Shown: piece by piece, positions 16,235-24,033 of the stretch
How positions within the stretch are numbered: the stretch's first letter is position 1
Layout: the number at the start of each line of letters is the position of its first letter
Assembly (NCBI GenBank): GCA_013360445.1
Contig: JABWBP010000035.1
Span: 1-52,211, forward strand
Source: Calditrichaceae bacterium
GTDB taxonomy: Bacteria; Calditrichota; Calditrichia; RBG-13-44-9; J075
Reading direction: 5' to 3'
Length of the DNA: 52,211 nt
Position numbers and translations under genes: made by a program
The notes under the pieces: model-generated
What the model saw: the letters and a program-made list of their open reading frames with translations, nothing else
The model's database searches: none
What the model was told of the DNA's origin: nothing

Positions 16235-16927
16235 ATGGCTGCCTGGTTTGGTTCCAAAAAAGAGAAAGAGATTCCCGATCCGGCCGCTTCCCCCGCTCCG
16301 GAGGGCGGGAGCGATCCCGGCGCTGAAAACGGGGAAGGCCAACCCTCTATCACCATTACCGAGGTTGCGCGGCAGAAATTAATGGAATTGATCCGCGGCG
16401 CGGAATCCCCGGTAGCAGGCATCCGCCTGTTGGCGGAGGCGACCTCTCCCGTGAATCCCCAATACAGCCTGGCGTTTGTGCAGCAGGGTGAAGAGTTCGA
16501 GGACGATACCGTGATCGATTTTCAGGATTTCAAAGTCTATATCGATCCGGACAGCTTAGGCTTTGCGGAAAACATCAAGCTGGATTTTATTTCCACGGGC
16601 ATGGGCGGGGGAGGTTTCCGGATCGACAAAATCCTCCCCAGGGCGAAGTTAGAGGGGCCGCTGGCGGAAAAAGTGCAGCGGGTGATCGACGAGCAGATCA
16701 ACCCCGCGCTGGCGCTGCACGGCGGCTACGTGCAGCTTATCGACGTGCAGGGCGACACGGTTTATATCGAGTTAGGCGGCGGCTGCCGGGGCTGCGGCAT
16801 GGTGGACGTTACCCTGAAACAGGGCATCGAAGTGATGATCAAGCAGAACGTCCCGGAAGTGCGCCAAATTTTAGACTCCACCGATCACGCCAGCGGGAAG
16901 AATCCCTATTACCAGCCTTCTAAATAA
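16235..16927 (+). CDS. nfuA: NfuA-like Fe-S carrier protein
   Basis: A 230-aa iron-sulfur cluster carrier. After a 35-residue Pro/Gly-rich acidic leader, residues about 38-130 form an A-type (IscA/HesB-like) domain that lacks its usual cysteines, as in E. coli NfuA. Residues about 143-212 form the NifU C-terminal domain with the CxxC pair C184/C187 in GGGCRGCGM, which holds a 4Fe-4S cluster between two subunits. The C-terminal DHASGKNPYY also resembles NfuA. AAGGAG at 16220-16225 marks ATG 16235; the frame is open to 16073 but without a second ribosome binding site. It stands alone, divergent from the DUF6036 module; no isc/suf genes are adjacent. Confidence 0.92.
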   Translation: MAAWFGSKKEKEIPDPAASPAPEGGSDPGAENGEGQPSITITEVARQKLMELIRGAESPVAGIRLLAEATSPVNPQYSLAFVQQGEEFEDDTVIDFQDFKVYIDPDSLGFAENIKLDFISTGMGGGGFRIDKILPRAKLEGPLAEKVQRVIDEQINPALALHGGYVQLIDVQGDTVYIELGGGCRGCGMVDVTLKQGIEVMIKQNVPEVRQILDSTDHASGKNPYYQPSK

Positions 16928-16928
16928 G

Positions 16929-17053
16929 CAGTGTTTTAGTGTTCCAGTGTTATGGTGTTCAAGTATTTTGGTGGCGGGCGCCAATCGCCTCAAGGGGTTG
17001 TCCTGTCGCAAAAAACACCATAGCACCATAACACTTGAACACTTAAACACCCC
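16929..17053. repeat. Long imperfect inverted repeat (AGTGTTTTAG type)
   Basis: Left arm motifs AGTGTTATGGTGTTCAAGT are mirrored on the right by CACCATAACACTTGAACAC, with GTGTTT/AAACAC outer bases; about 60 bp lie between. The arms are built from short GTGTT units. Fills the gap after nfuA; no T-run, so probably a dispersed repeat rather than a dedicated terminator. Confidence 0.6.
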
Positions 17054-17057
17054 AACT

Positions 17058-17207
17058 CCCTGAGCGTTACTATTCAGCCACATGGTTCGATAAACTCACC
17101 ATGCAAAGATCACAGAGAAAGAATTTTGGGTATCCACCACTTCGTGGAGAGCATGTAGAACCGTCTGTGGCCTCTGTGGCAAAATGCCTGAATAGTTACC
17201 CCTGAGC
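17058..17207. mobile_element. CACAGAG MITE copy E with 8-bp target duplication
   Basis: The element spans 17066-17199 (134 bp), in opposite orientation to copies C and D. Ends are GTTACTATTCAG (17066-17077) and CTGAATAGTTAC (17188-17199). Flanks are CCCTGAGC at 17058-17065 and again at 17200-17207, a perfect 8-bp direct repeat. Its centre shares the ATCCACCACTTCGTGGAG segment with copy D, and one arm has been replaced by a CATGGTTCGATAAACTCACC-type repeat (about 17080-17102). A TATAAT box begins at 17208, immediately after the right duplication. Confidence 0.88.
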
Positions 17208-17213
17208 TATAAT
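17208..17213 (+). promoter_or_regulatory. -10 box (TATAAT) next to MITE copy E
   Basis: A perfect TATAAT lies 34 bases before the start of the TPR-thioredoxin gene. Any -35 box would now fall in the end of the MITE, where the match is poor; before insertion the spacing would have placed TTAAAC there. Confidence 0.4.
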
Positions 17214-17247
17214 TTTCAAGCGAAACGCAACAACCGAAAGGATGGGC

Positions 17248-19245
17248 ATGAAACGATCGATCGTGACGCTTGTTTTGTTTGGTATGATAAACCTGGCGGT
17301 TGCCCAGGATGACGCCGCGGCCTTTAAAGCCGCGCGGGGAATCGAAAATCTCTCCGAACGCATTCAGGCGCTGGAGGCGTTCGTCGGTCACTATTCCGAA
17401 AGCAATTATAAAGGCGACGCATATAACGCCCTGTTTCAGGCTTACTTGCAAATGGGCGAAGGAGATAAGGCCGTAGAGGCGGCGGAAAACTACCTGGCCG
17501 CCATGCCCGCGGAGCGGCGCGGCTCCGCCTACAACGGGCTGGCCTGGCGGTTGGCGGAAAAGAAGACCGCCCTGGAAACCGCCGCCCGCTATGCAAAGTT
17601 AGCGGAAAAGTGGGCGCGCTCGCTCAACAATCCCCGCCAGTTGGCTAATATTTTAGATACCCGCGCTTACGTTCACTACCAGATGGGGGATTACCCCACC
17701 GCCGAGGCGCTGCAGCGGGAAGCGGCGGTGGGCAATGAGGAAGACCCGGAGTTTATCGGGCGTTTGGCGTTGTATGAAGAAGCGGTGGGAAAACGGGCGG
17801 AGGCGCTGCGCACGGTTGCTAAAACCATCCTTTTTGGCGGGGGGGATGAATACGTGGAGTATTTCAACGCCTGGCTGGAAAAAGAAGCCCCGGACGCCGC
17901 CCCGCGTCAGGCCCTGAAGGAGCAAATTATAAACGAGACCGTGCAAGCATATATCAATGAAGGAGAAGCCGGGACGGAAGTGCAGAAGCGCAGCATTGCC
18001 GCGGGTTTGCTGGCCCGCACCGCGGTCGATCTTCCCCGCGCCCGGGAATGGGCGGAGGCGGCGGTCGCCTCTATCAATAACGAAACCGATGTAAACGATG
18101 AGATCAGCTACCGTTCCCGGCTGGCTGCGGTCTATTTTGCGCAAGGCGAATATCAAAAAGCCCTGGAAACCGTCGCGCCGGTGCAGGAGGTTGCCAGTCC
18201 CTGGGATGGGGATTTTTGGTACATGGTGGGGCAAACCTACGAGAAATTAGCTGAAGATGGCAAGGCGTTGGAGGCTTACCTCCAGGGATTGACGGTACTC
18301 CAGCCGGAGAAGCTGCTGGCCGCAGCCGGCGCCCTGTATGAAAAAGTGTCCGGCAGCAGGGAGGGGTTACAGCAACGGATCGAGCAAGCCCAACAGGAAC
18401 TGCTGAATTTCGATCCCGGGAAATACCAGGACCCCTTTACGGCGGGCGGCCCGGCGGTGTTGGCGGAACTCTTCACCGGGGCGGAGTGCAATCCCTGCGT
18501 CGGCTCCGATTACGCCTTCGACGCCCTGGCGAAATATTATCCCCGCTCCATGCTGGTGATCCTGGAACATCACCTGCACATCCCCGGCCCCGATCCCCTG
18601 ACCAACAACGATACCGAAGCGCGTTCTCAATTCTATGGGCGGAATTTTGGCACGCCGACGGTTTTCATCAACGGCAGGGATAAAATCACCGGCGGGGGGC
18701 CGAAAATGGTTACCCAAAACCGGTTCACGCTTTATAACCGCGCCATTCAAAAACATCTGCAAACCTCCCCGGCGGAGTTAACCATCAGCGGTTCCGCCAA
18801 CCTGGCCGGCGATATGGTAAAGATCGATTTGCAAATCGAGGCGGTGAATGGGAATGCGCCCGGCGGGGAAAATGCCCGCTGGAATGTAGCCCTGGTGGAA
18901 CGCTCGGTGGATTACCTGGGCGCCAACGGGGTGGCGCACCACGCCTTTGTGGTGCGCAAGCTGTCAGGCGGCGGGGAGGGAATGCCCCTGGCATTGCAAA
19001 ACGGCCGTGCTGTTCTCAATAGCGACATCGAGTTGGCTGCGGTGGAAGCGCAGCTAAGCGCCTACCTGGATGAATGGGGGCAGAAAAACGCTTCCCGTTT
19101 CCGGGGAACCGCCAGCTGGCGCGCCCGCCCGGAAAAACTGAACCGCGACAACCTGGCAATTGTGGCCTGGGTACAGGATATAGAGAGTAAAGAGGTTTTG
19201 CAGGCGCTCTACCTGGATGTCCCCCCGGCATCGGCGCAGCGATAA
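17248..19245 (+). CDS. Exported TPR protein with thioredoxin-like (Omp28-like) domain
   Basis: A 665-aa fusion. A signal peptide (MKRSIVTLVLFGMINLAVAQ) is followed by TPR-like helical repeats to about residue 390. A thioredoxin-like domain then opens with ELFTGAECNPC (C414 and C417, a CxxC redox pair) and continues to the cis-Pro loop FGTPTVFING. The last 150 residues are a beta-rich domain. FTGxxCxPC followed by a His-rich HHLHIPGPDP resembles the Omp28/thioredoxin-like proteins of FCB bacteria. It probably acts as a periplasmic disulfide reductase or oxidase attached to a protein-binding arm; substrate unknown. ATG 17248 is correctly spaced from AAAGGA at 17237-17242; ATG 17242 overlaps it. 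Confidence 0.82.
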   Translation: MKRSIVTLVLFGMINLAVAQDDAAAFKAARGIENLSERIQALEAFVGHYSESNYKGDAYNALFQAYLQMGEGDKAVEAAENYLAAMPAERRGSAYNGLAWRLAEKKTALETAARYAKLAEKWARSLNNPRQLANILDTRAYVHYQMGDYPTAEALQREAAVGNEEDPEFIGRLALYEEAVGKRAEALRTVAKTILFGGGDEYVEYFNAWLEKEAPDAAPRQALKEQIINETVQAYINEGEAGTEVQKRSIAAGLLARTAVDLPRAREWAEAAVASINNETDVNDEISYRSRLAAVYFAQGEYQKALETVAPVQEVASPWDGDFWYMVGQTYEKLAEDGKALEAYLQGLTVLQPEKLLAAAGALYEKVSGSREGLQQRIEQAQQELLNFDPGKYQDPFTAGGPAVLAELFTGAECNPCVGSDYAFDALAKYYPRSMLVILEHHLHIPGPDPLTNNDTEARSQFYGRNFGTPTVFINGRDKITGGGPKMVTQNRFTLYNRAIQKHLQTSPAELTISGSANLAGDMVKIDLQIEAVNGNAPGGENARWNVALVERSVDYLGANGVAHHAFVVRKLSGGGEGMPLALQNGRAVLNSDIELAAVEAQLSAYLDEWGQKNASRFRGTASWRARPEKLNRDNLAIVAWVQDIESKEVLQALYLDVPPASAQR

Positions 19246-19285
19246 TGTTAACCTCCCGGAAGCCCTAACCCTGGAGGTTAACATT
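19244..19285. repeat. Inverted repeat over the gene end
   Basis: AATGTTAACCTCC (19244-19256) pairs perfectly with GGAGGTTAACATT (19273-19285); the left arm overlaps the stop codon of the preceding gene. There is no T-run. Related to the AACCTCCxGGAGGTT palindrome at 28947-28961. Confidence 0.6.
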
Positions 19286-19331
19286 AGACCTATTGCAAAA
19301 TAAGGATTTTGAACCAGTTTGTTCAAAAGTC

Positions 19332-19407
19332 AGCCACGAATCCACACGAATAAACACGAAGAAAAACCCGCACTTTCTAAAAAACATCCGTAAACATTCG
19401 TGGCTTC
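19332..19407. repeat. CACGAAT-arm hairpin element
   Basis: AGCCACGAATCCACACGAAT on the left and ACATTCGTGGCT on the right form an inverted pair with 9-bp periodic arms, a third variety of the same general build as the CACAGAG elements. No target duplication recognised. It separates two convergent genes. Confidence 0.55.
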
Positions 19408-19444
19408 TTCTTCTTTCACGACAACTCTATAAAAATCGGCTTTT

Positions 19445-20167
19445 TTAGTGGGTAGCCGACAGGCTATCAATCGGAAAGAGCAAGGGATCGGGGTTCTTCT
19501 CATCATTTTTGTGCTGCAGGGAGTGAGAATACCCGGATTTATCGCGAGCGGTCACCGTGTACCAGCGGTTCAAGGTTCCATATTGCGGGGAGACCGGCTC
19601 TACGGCGGCCTGGTAGTGCGCCCGGTTGGGAGAGACCGTTCGCAGCCGTTTCAGGCCGGCGTCGAATTCATAAGTGACGGTGTTGTTAGCGCCGATGTAC
19701 TGAAAGTGGGCGGAAACAGTGTCGATGTCCTCCACCCCCTGGTAGTCGAAAACGATCGCCTGGCAAAAGGTCATATCGTAGCAGCCGGTCGATTCGATGA
19801 TTGGCGCGGCATACCCCAGGCTTACATTCAACTCAAAAGTCCCCGGGAAAACGGATTTTTTTTCCAGGTGCGGAAAATAGTTGGGAGCGGAAATCACCAA
19901 CTCCACCTCCTTCCCCAACCGGGCATCGTTGCTGAGCCGGTAATTAAAACGGTAATTACCCCGCTCGTCTGCCCTGGCGCCCTGTTCTTCGATGCGAATG
20001 GTCGCAAAGGGAACATATTCCCCCGTAAAGCTATTGCTTACCCTGCCGTAAAAACTGGCGATCTCCACATAACTTTCCGCTTCGTAATTGTAACCGAGAT
20101 ATTTTTGGGTATCGCAGCCCCCGGAGATTAGAAAGACGGATAAAACCGCAAAATAAAGTTTTTTCAT
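19445..20167 (-). CDS. Putative lipoprotein with regulatory-like Ig domain
   Basis: A 240-aa lipoprotein: MKKLYFAVLSVFLISGGCDT gives a lipobox SGGC with Cys18. Residues about 40-125 (FYGRVSNSFTGEYVPFATIRI to ADERGNYRFNYRL) read as a carboxypeptidase-regulatory-like beta-sandwich, the same fold that precedes TonB receptors but here on its own. The C-terminal half is beta-rich with no recognised domain. ATG 20167 is chosen from GGAG eight bases upstream and the fit of the signal peptide. Likely displayed on the outer membrane; function unknown. Confidence 0.75.
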   Translation of the reverse strand: MKKLYFAVLSVFLISGGCDTQKYLGYNYEAESYVEIASFYGRVSNSFTGEYVPFATIRIEEQGARADERGNYRFNYRLSNDARLGKEVELVISAPNYFPHLEKKSVFPGTFELNVSLGYAAPIIESTGCYDMTFCQAIVFDYQGVEDIDTVSAHFQYIGANNTVTYEFDAGLKRLRTVSPNRAHYQAAVEPVSPQYGTLNRWYTVTARDKSGYSHSLQHKNDEKNPDPLLFPIDSLSATH

Positions 20168-20248
20168 GGCACTCACTCCGTAATGCATTGATGGCCGGCT
20201 CTAATTTAAACGCCCGGAGCGGAAAAAGAAATTGCTAAATTTAGGTTC

Positions 20249-20281
20249 AGACCTCAAAGGTTTCCGAAACCTTTGAGGTCT
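20249..20281. repeat. Perfect 15-bp palindrome
   Basis: AGACCTCAAAGGTTT (20249-20263), a CCG loop, then AAACCTTTGAGGTCT (20267-20281). The sequence is of the GACCTCxxAGGTTT palindrome type dispersed in FCB genomes. It lies about 80 bases upstream of the minus-strand lipoprotein gene and well upstream of the plus-strand receptor gene; no T-run. Confidence 0.65.
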
Positions 20282-20913
20282 TCGATGAAAGATTGGCGAC
20301 CACCCAAAAAAATATGCCGGGGTATTGCATATTTATTTCGTTTCCGTTAAACTCTCCCGTTTTGAAATCGCAGAAACTGAAGAAAACGCGCATAACCCGG
20401 CCATGTGCATTCATCAAAAGCGGAATCCGGCCGGCAAAAATGATTGCGAACCGGGCAATAGGAAAATTTTTTCCTACATCCATGGGAAAAATTGATCAGC
20501 ATCACATCAATTGCGGGAAAGCGGATTGGTAGATAATTTTAAGCAAAACAAGCGATTAGTGGTGTTTTTTCAAAAATGAGCATAATTTTTGTAGAGAGGT
20601 TAAAGGTCATCACTCTGGATGATAAGGAGTTGTTTTTAGAACTTTGATACAATACCCAGACATACTTGAAAAGTTTCAACGATTTATTCTTCATAAATCC
20701 CCGGATGGCGGGGCGGTATTTCTATACGCCGCCATTTGAAATGCGAACTGTATTTCAGCGGGGGAATTTTTTACAGGTACCGGACTAAACAATCATGTTT
20801 GACCAACTTTAAGGAGGAACACATGACGTGAAATAGCCGGTTTTTCTATTTCTCGGTCTTAGTAAGTCCGTTAAAAAATTGATTTGTGTAACACTAATTT
20901 AATGGAGACAGAG
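20282..20913. other. Long upstream region of the TonB receptor gene
   Basis: About 630 bases without a convincing gene; frames here are short and lack ribosome binding sites. One oddity is a consensus Shine-Dalgarno AAGGAGGA at 20811-20818 followed by ATG ACG TGA at 20823-20831, a two-codon frame. No clear -35/-10 pair was found. A regulated leader is possible. Confidence 0.4.
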
Positions 20914-23900
20914 ATGGCTAAACAAATTCTGTTGATAGCAATTTTACTGGCGATGGTGCCGTTTTTCGTTTTCGGCCAGTCTTCCGGTAAAATTGTTGGT
21001 GTCGCAAAAGATGCAAAATCCGGAGAACTCCTGCCGGGCGTGAACATCAGCATCGAAGGGACGACCTATGGTGCGGCCACGGACGTGGACGGGTACTTTG
21101 TTATCCTGAATGTTCCGGTAGGCGTTTATGAAGTGCGCGCCAGCTTTATCGGGTACACGGACCTGGTGCTCAAAGGCATTCGTGTATCCGCCGGCGTTAC
21201 CACCGAGCAAAATTTCTCTTTGGAGGAAACTGCCATTGAAGGGCAGGCGGTGGTGGTAACCGCGCAAAGACCGCTGGTGGAAAAACACGTGACCCAGAGC
21301 GTCGCCCTGGTTACCTCGGAAGAGTTGGAAAATATTCCCATCCGGGGTTTCAATAACGTGATCGCCACCCAGAATAGCGTGGTCGTGCAGGACGACCAGA
21401 TCTATATCCGCGGCGGCCGCCCGGATGAAGTCGGTTACTACATTGACGGCGCTGCGGCGGTGGACCCCCTCACCAACACCCAATCGATTTACGTTATTCA
21501 GGAAGCGGTGGAAGAATTCCAGGTGTTGGCCGGCGGTTATAACGCCGAATTCGGCGGCGCCAACTCCGGGATTATCAAAACCGAAATGAAGACCGGGGGC
21601 AGCAAGTACAACTTCTCCGTGGATTTTCAAACCGATGATTTCGCCAGCACCGGCGACAAATTCTTAGGCACTTATTCCTACGGCCACAAATATACCATCG
21701 GAACTTTGAGCGGCCCCATCGCCGGCAATAAGGTGCGCTTCTTCGTGGCGGCGGAAAACGCCTACAAGCGCGATCGCACCGTTCGCTTTAGCGAAGGATT
21801 CACCCTCACCAACCTGGTGGATCGCAATACCCTCAACCCGGACGTGAACGCGGGTCACCCGGACATCATCGAAAAATATGAATACCCCGACGGTTTTACC
21901 CCGCAGCGGAAGGAAGACCAGTGGGCGATTCAGGGAACCTTGTTGTTCGATTTCTCTCCCCTGCAATTCCGCATGAGCGGTTCCTGGAGCGACCGCAGCC
22001 AGCAATTCAACTCCTTCCGGGACGACATCGATGGCGCTAACCGCCTCGAGACCCCCATGCTGAACGTTTTGAACCAGCGTACTTTCGATGACGTGTTTAC
22101 CAACCTGCTGCTGAGCGGCAGATTGACCTACGTGATTTCCCCCACTTCGTTGTTGGAAGGAACCTTCAGCTACTTCAATTCCGTGTTAGACCGGGAAGAC
22201 AGCTATTTCGGCAATGAATGGTGGAAATGGTTCGACAGCACCGCGGTCGCCGGCGCTACTAACGGCGAAGTAACCTACAAAAACCGCTGGGCTCCGAAAG
22301 AGGATTACCTGTTCAACGGTTTCCCCTTCGCCCGTAACGGCGATCCCTATCGCGCCTATCGCCGGCAAGACCAGAGCTATATCGGCGGCGCGTTGAACTG
22401 GGTAACCCAGGCCGGCCGCCACCATGAAATCAAAATCGGCGGGGACGTACGCAGCTATACCTTGAGAAGGATCGTCATCTCCAACGCCAATGCCATGGCC
22501 CTGGTCGGGCGCGGCGCGGACCAGGCCGGGATGGATCCCTACACCTACCTGACCTCTATTAATCCCGCCACCGGGAACTATTACGTCGATCCGATTCAGT
22601 GGGTGCCTAATGCCGTTCCCAACAACTACGGATATGATATCTGGGGCCGCGAAGCCGATGAAGACCAGTTCCTGGATGTCGGGCAGGATACCGAGCTCAA
22701 AATTGCCGATGCGCCCCGCCAGCCGCTGTTTACTTCCGCGTACGTGCAGGACAAGATCGAATACAACGACCTGATCCTGAATATCGGCCTGCGCTACGAC
22801 CGTTTCGACAGCGACGCCCCCCGCCTGCGGGATCCGGAAAACGTGGAAGTGGACCTTTCCACCGGCCAGCTCCTGGAATCCAACTGGGTGGACTCCCCGG
22901 TGTTCGAACAGGTCAGCCCCCGTTTGGGATTCTCCTTCCCGGTGAGCGACCGCACCGTATTTTATATGAATTACGGTAAATTCGTGCAACTGCCGGAATT
23001 GGAAACCATGTTCGCCGGCTCCCAGCGCCGTAATTACGAATACGTGGCCTCCGGTTTCTCCTTCCAGAATCCCGTCGGCTATGGCATCGATCCCATTCGC
23101 ACCACTTCCTACGAAGTCGGGTTCCGGCAGCAAATCGGCACCTTTGCGGCGTTCGATGTTGCCGGGTTCTATCGCAACGTAAAAGGCCAGGTGCAGGTTG
23201 ACAAATTGTTCGGCACCGTCTATACCTTCAATATCCTGCGCAACAGCGACTTCGCCACCACCAAAGGGCTGGAGTTGAGCTTGAACCTGCGCCGGATTCA
23301 GCGCCTGCAAGCGCAGTTGAACTATACCCTGCAGAACGCCGAAGGCACTGCCTCTACCCGTACCACCCATATCGCCGCTATCGAGCAGGCTACCCAGCGC
23401 CCGACCGTGATCAATCCCATGGACTATGCCCAGACCCATCGCGGCTCGGTAATGTTAGATTACCGTTTCGGCCAAAACGACGGCGGGCCGATCCTGCAGA
23501 ACTTAGGCGCCAACCTGTTGTTTACCTTCAACAGCGGCCATCCTTACACCTTCTCCCAATCGACCGTGGGGCAGGCCAACGCTTATACCTCCGGCACCAA
23601 CTACATGCTCGACCCGCGCTCCCGGGTGGCCTTAGAAGAAGTCGGCGGCTCTACCACCCCGATGAACTGGAACATGGATTTCCGGCTGGATAAGTCCTTC
23701 GGGCTGGTGAAAGGTCTGGAAGCAACCGTCTATCTGCGGGTGCTCAACCTTTTCAACACCCAAAATACCATTAACGTATTCCAGGCCACCGGCAACGCCG
23801 AAGACGACGGTTTCTACAACAATCCCGGTTTTGCCCAGCGCCAATCCTATCTGCAAACCTACGGCGAAGACTGGCTCAAGACCTACGAAGCTATCAACAT

Positions 23901-23991
23901 CAAGAACGGCCAGGCTTACTGGGATGAATTGGCATTGCAGCTCTACGGAAACCCGCGGCAAATTTTCCTGGGGATCAAGTTGAATTACTAA
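20914..23991 (+). CDS. TonB-dependent receptor with carboxypeptidase-like N-domain
   Basis: A 1025-aa outer-membrane receptor. A signal peptide (to about residue 22, VFGQ) is followed by a carboxypeptidase-D regulatory-like domain (GVAKDAKSGELLPGVNISI, about 28-105), the plug (NIPIRGFNNVIATQ, then QIYIRGGRPDEVGYYIDG, about 120-240) and a large beta-barrel to the C-terminal aromatic residue in GIKLNY. Such receptors import large or scarce nutrients with TonB energy. It begins a three-gene unit with the T9SS-sorted protein and PorV-like barrel (43 and 62 bases apart). GGAGA precedes ATG 20914. The partner being a sorted surface protein suggests a SusCD-like arrangement without a SusD homologue; substrate unknown. 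Confidence 0.92.
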   Translation: MAKQILLIAILLAMVPFFVFGQSSGKIVGVAKDAKSGELLPGVNISIEGTTYGAATDVDGYFVILNVPVGVYEVRASFIGYTDLVLKGIRVSAGVTTEQNFSLEETAIEGQAVVVTAQRPLVEKHVTQSVALVTSEELENIPIRGFNNVIATQNSVVVQDDQIYIRGGRPDEVGYYIDGAAAVDPLTNTQSIYVIQEAVEEFQVLAGGYNAEFGGANSGIIKTEMKTGGSKYNFSVDFQTDDFASTGDKFLGTYSYGHKYTIGTLSGPIAGNKVRFFVAAENAYKRDRTVRFSEGFTLTNLVDRNTLNPDVNAGHPDIIEKYEYPDGFTPQRKEDQWAIQGTLLFDFSPLQFRMSGSWSDRSQQFNSFRDDIDGANRLETPMLNVLNQRTFDDVFTNLLLSGRLTYVISPTSLLEGTFSYFNSVLDREDSYFGNEWWKWFDSTAVAGATNGEVTYKNRWAPKEDYLFNGFPFARNGDPYRAYRRQDQSYIGGALNWVTQAGRHHEIKIGGDVRSYTLRRIVISNANAMALVGRGADQAGMDPYTYLTSINPATGNYYVDPIQWVPNAVPNNYGYDIWGREADEDQFLDVGQDTELKIADAPRQPLFTSAYVQDKIEYNDLILNIGLRYDRFDSDAPRLRDPENVEVDLSTGQLLESNWVDSPVFEQVSPRLGFSFPVSDRTVFYMNYGKFVQLPELETMFAGSQRRNYEYVASGFSFQNPVGYGIDPIRTTSYEVGFRQQIGTFAAFDVAGFYRNVKGQVQVDKLFGTVYTFNILRNSDFATTKGLELSLNLRRIQRLQAQLNYTLQNAEGTASTRTTHIAAIEQATQRPTVINPMDYAQTHRGSVMLDYRFGQNDGGPILQNLGANLLFTFNSGHPYTFSQSTVGQANAYTSGTNYMLDPRSRVALEEVGGSTTPMNWNMDFRLDKSFGLVKGLEATVYLRVLNLFNTQNTINVFQATGNAEDDGFYNNPGFAQRQSYLQTYGEDWLKTYEAINIKNGQAYWDELALQLYGNPRQIFLGIKLNY

Positions 23992-24033
23992 AAATTTTGC
24001 GCAGGTGCAAAGAATAACGTCAAGGAGTAACAA

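Noticed and set aside
20249-20281. Palindrome as a terminator
   Set aside because: No T-run follows on either strand and the position is upstream, not downstream, of both neighbouring genes.
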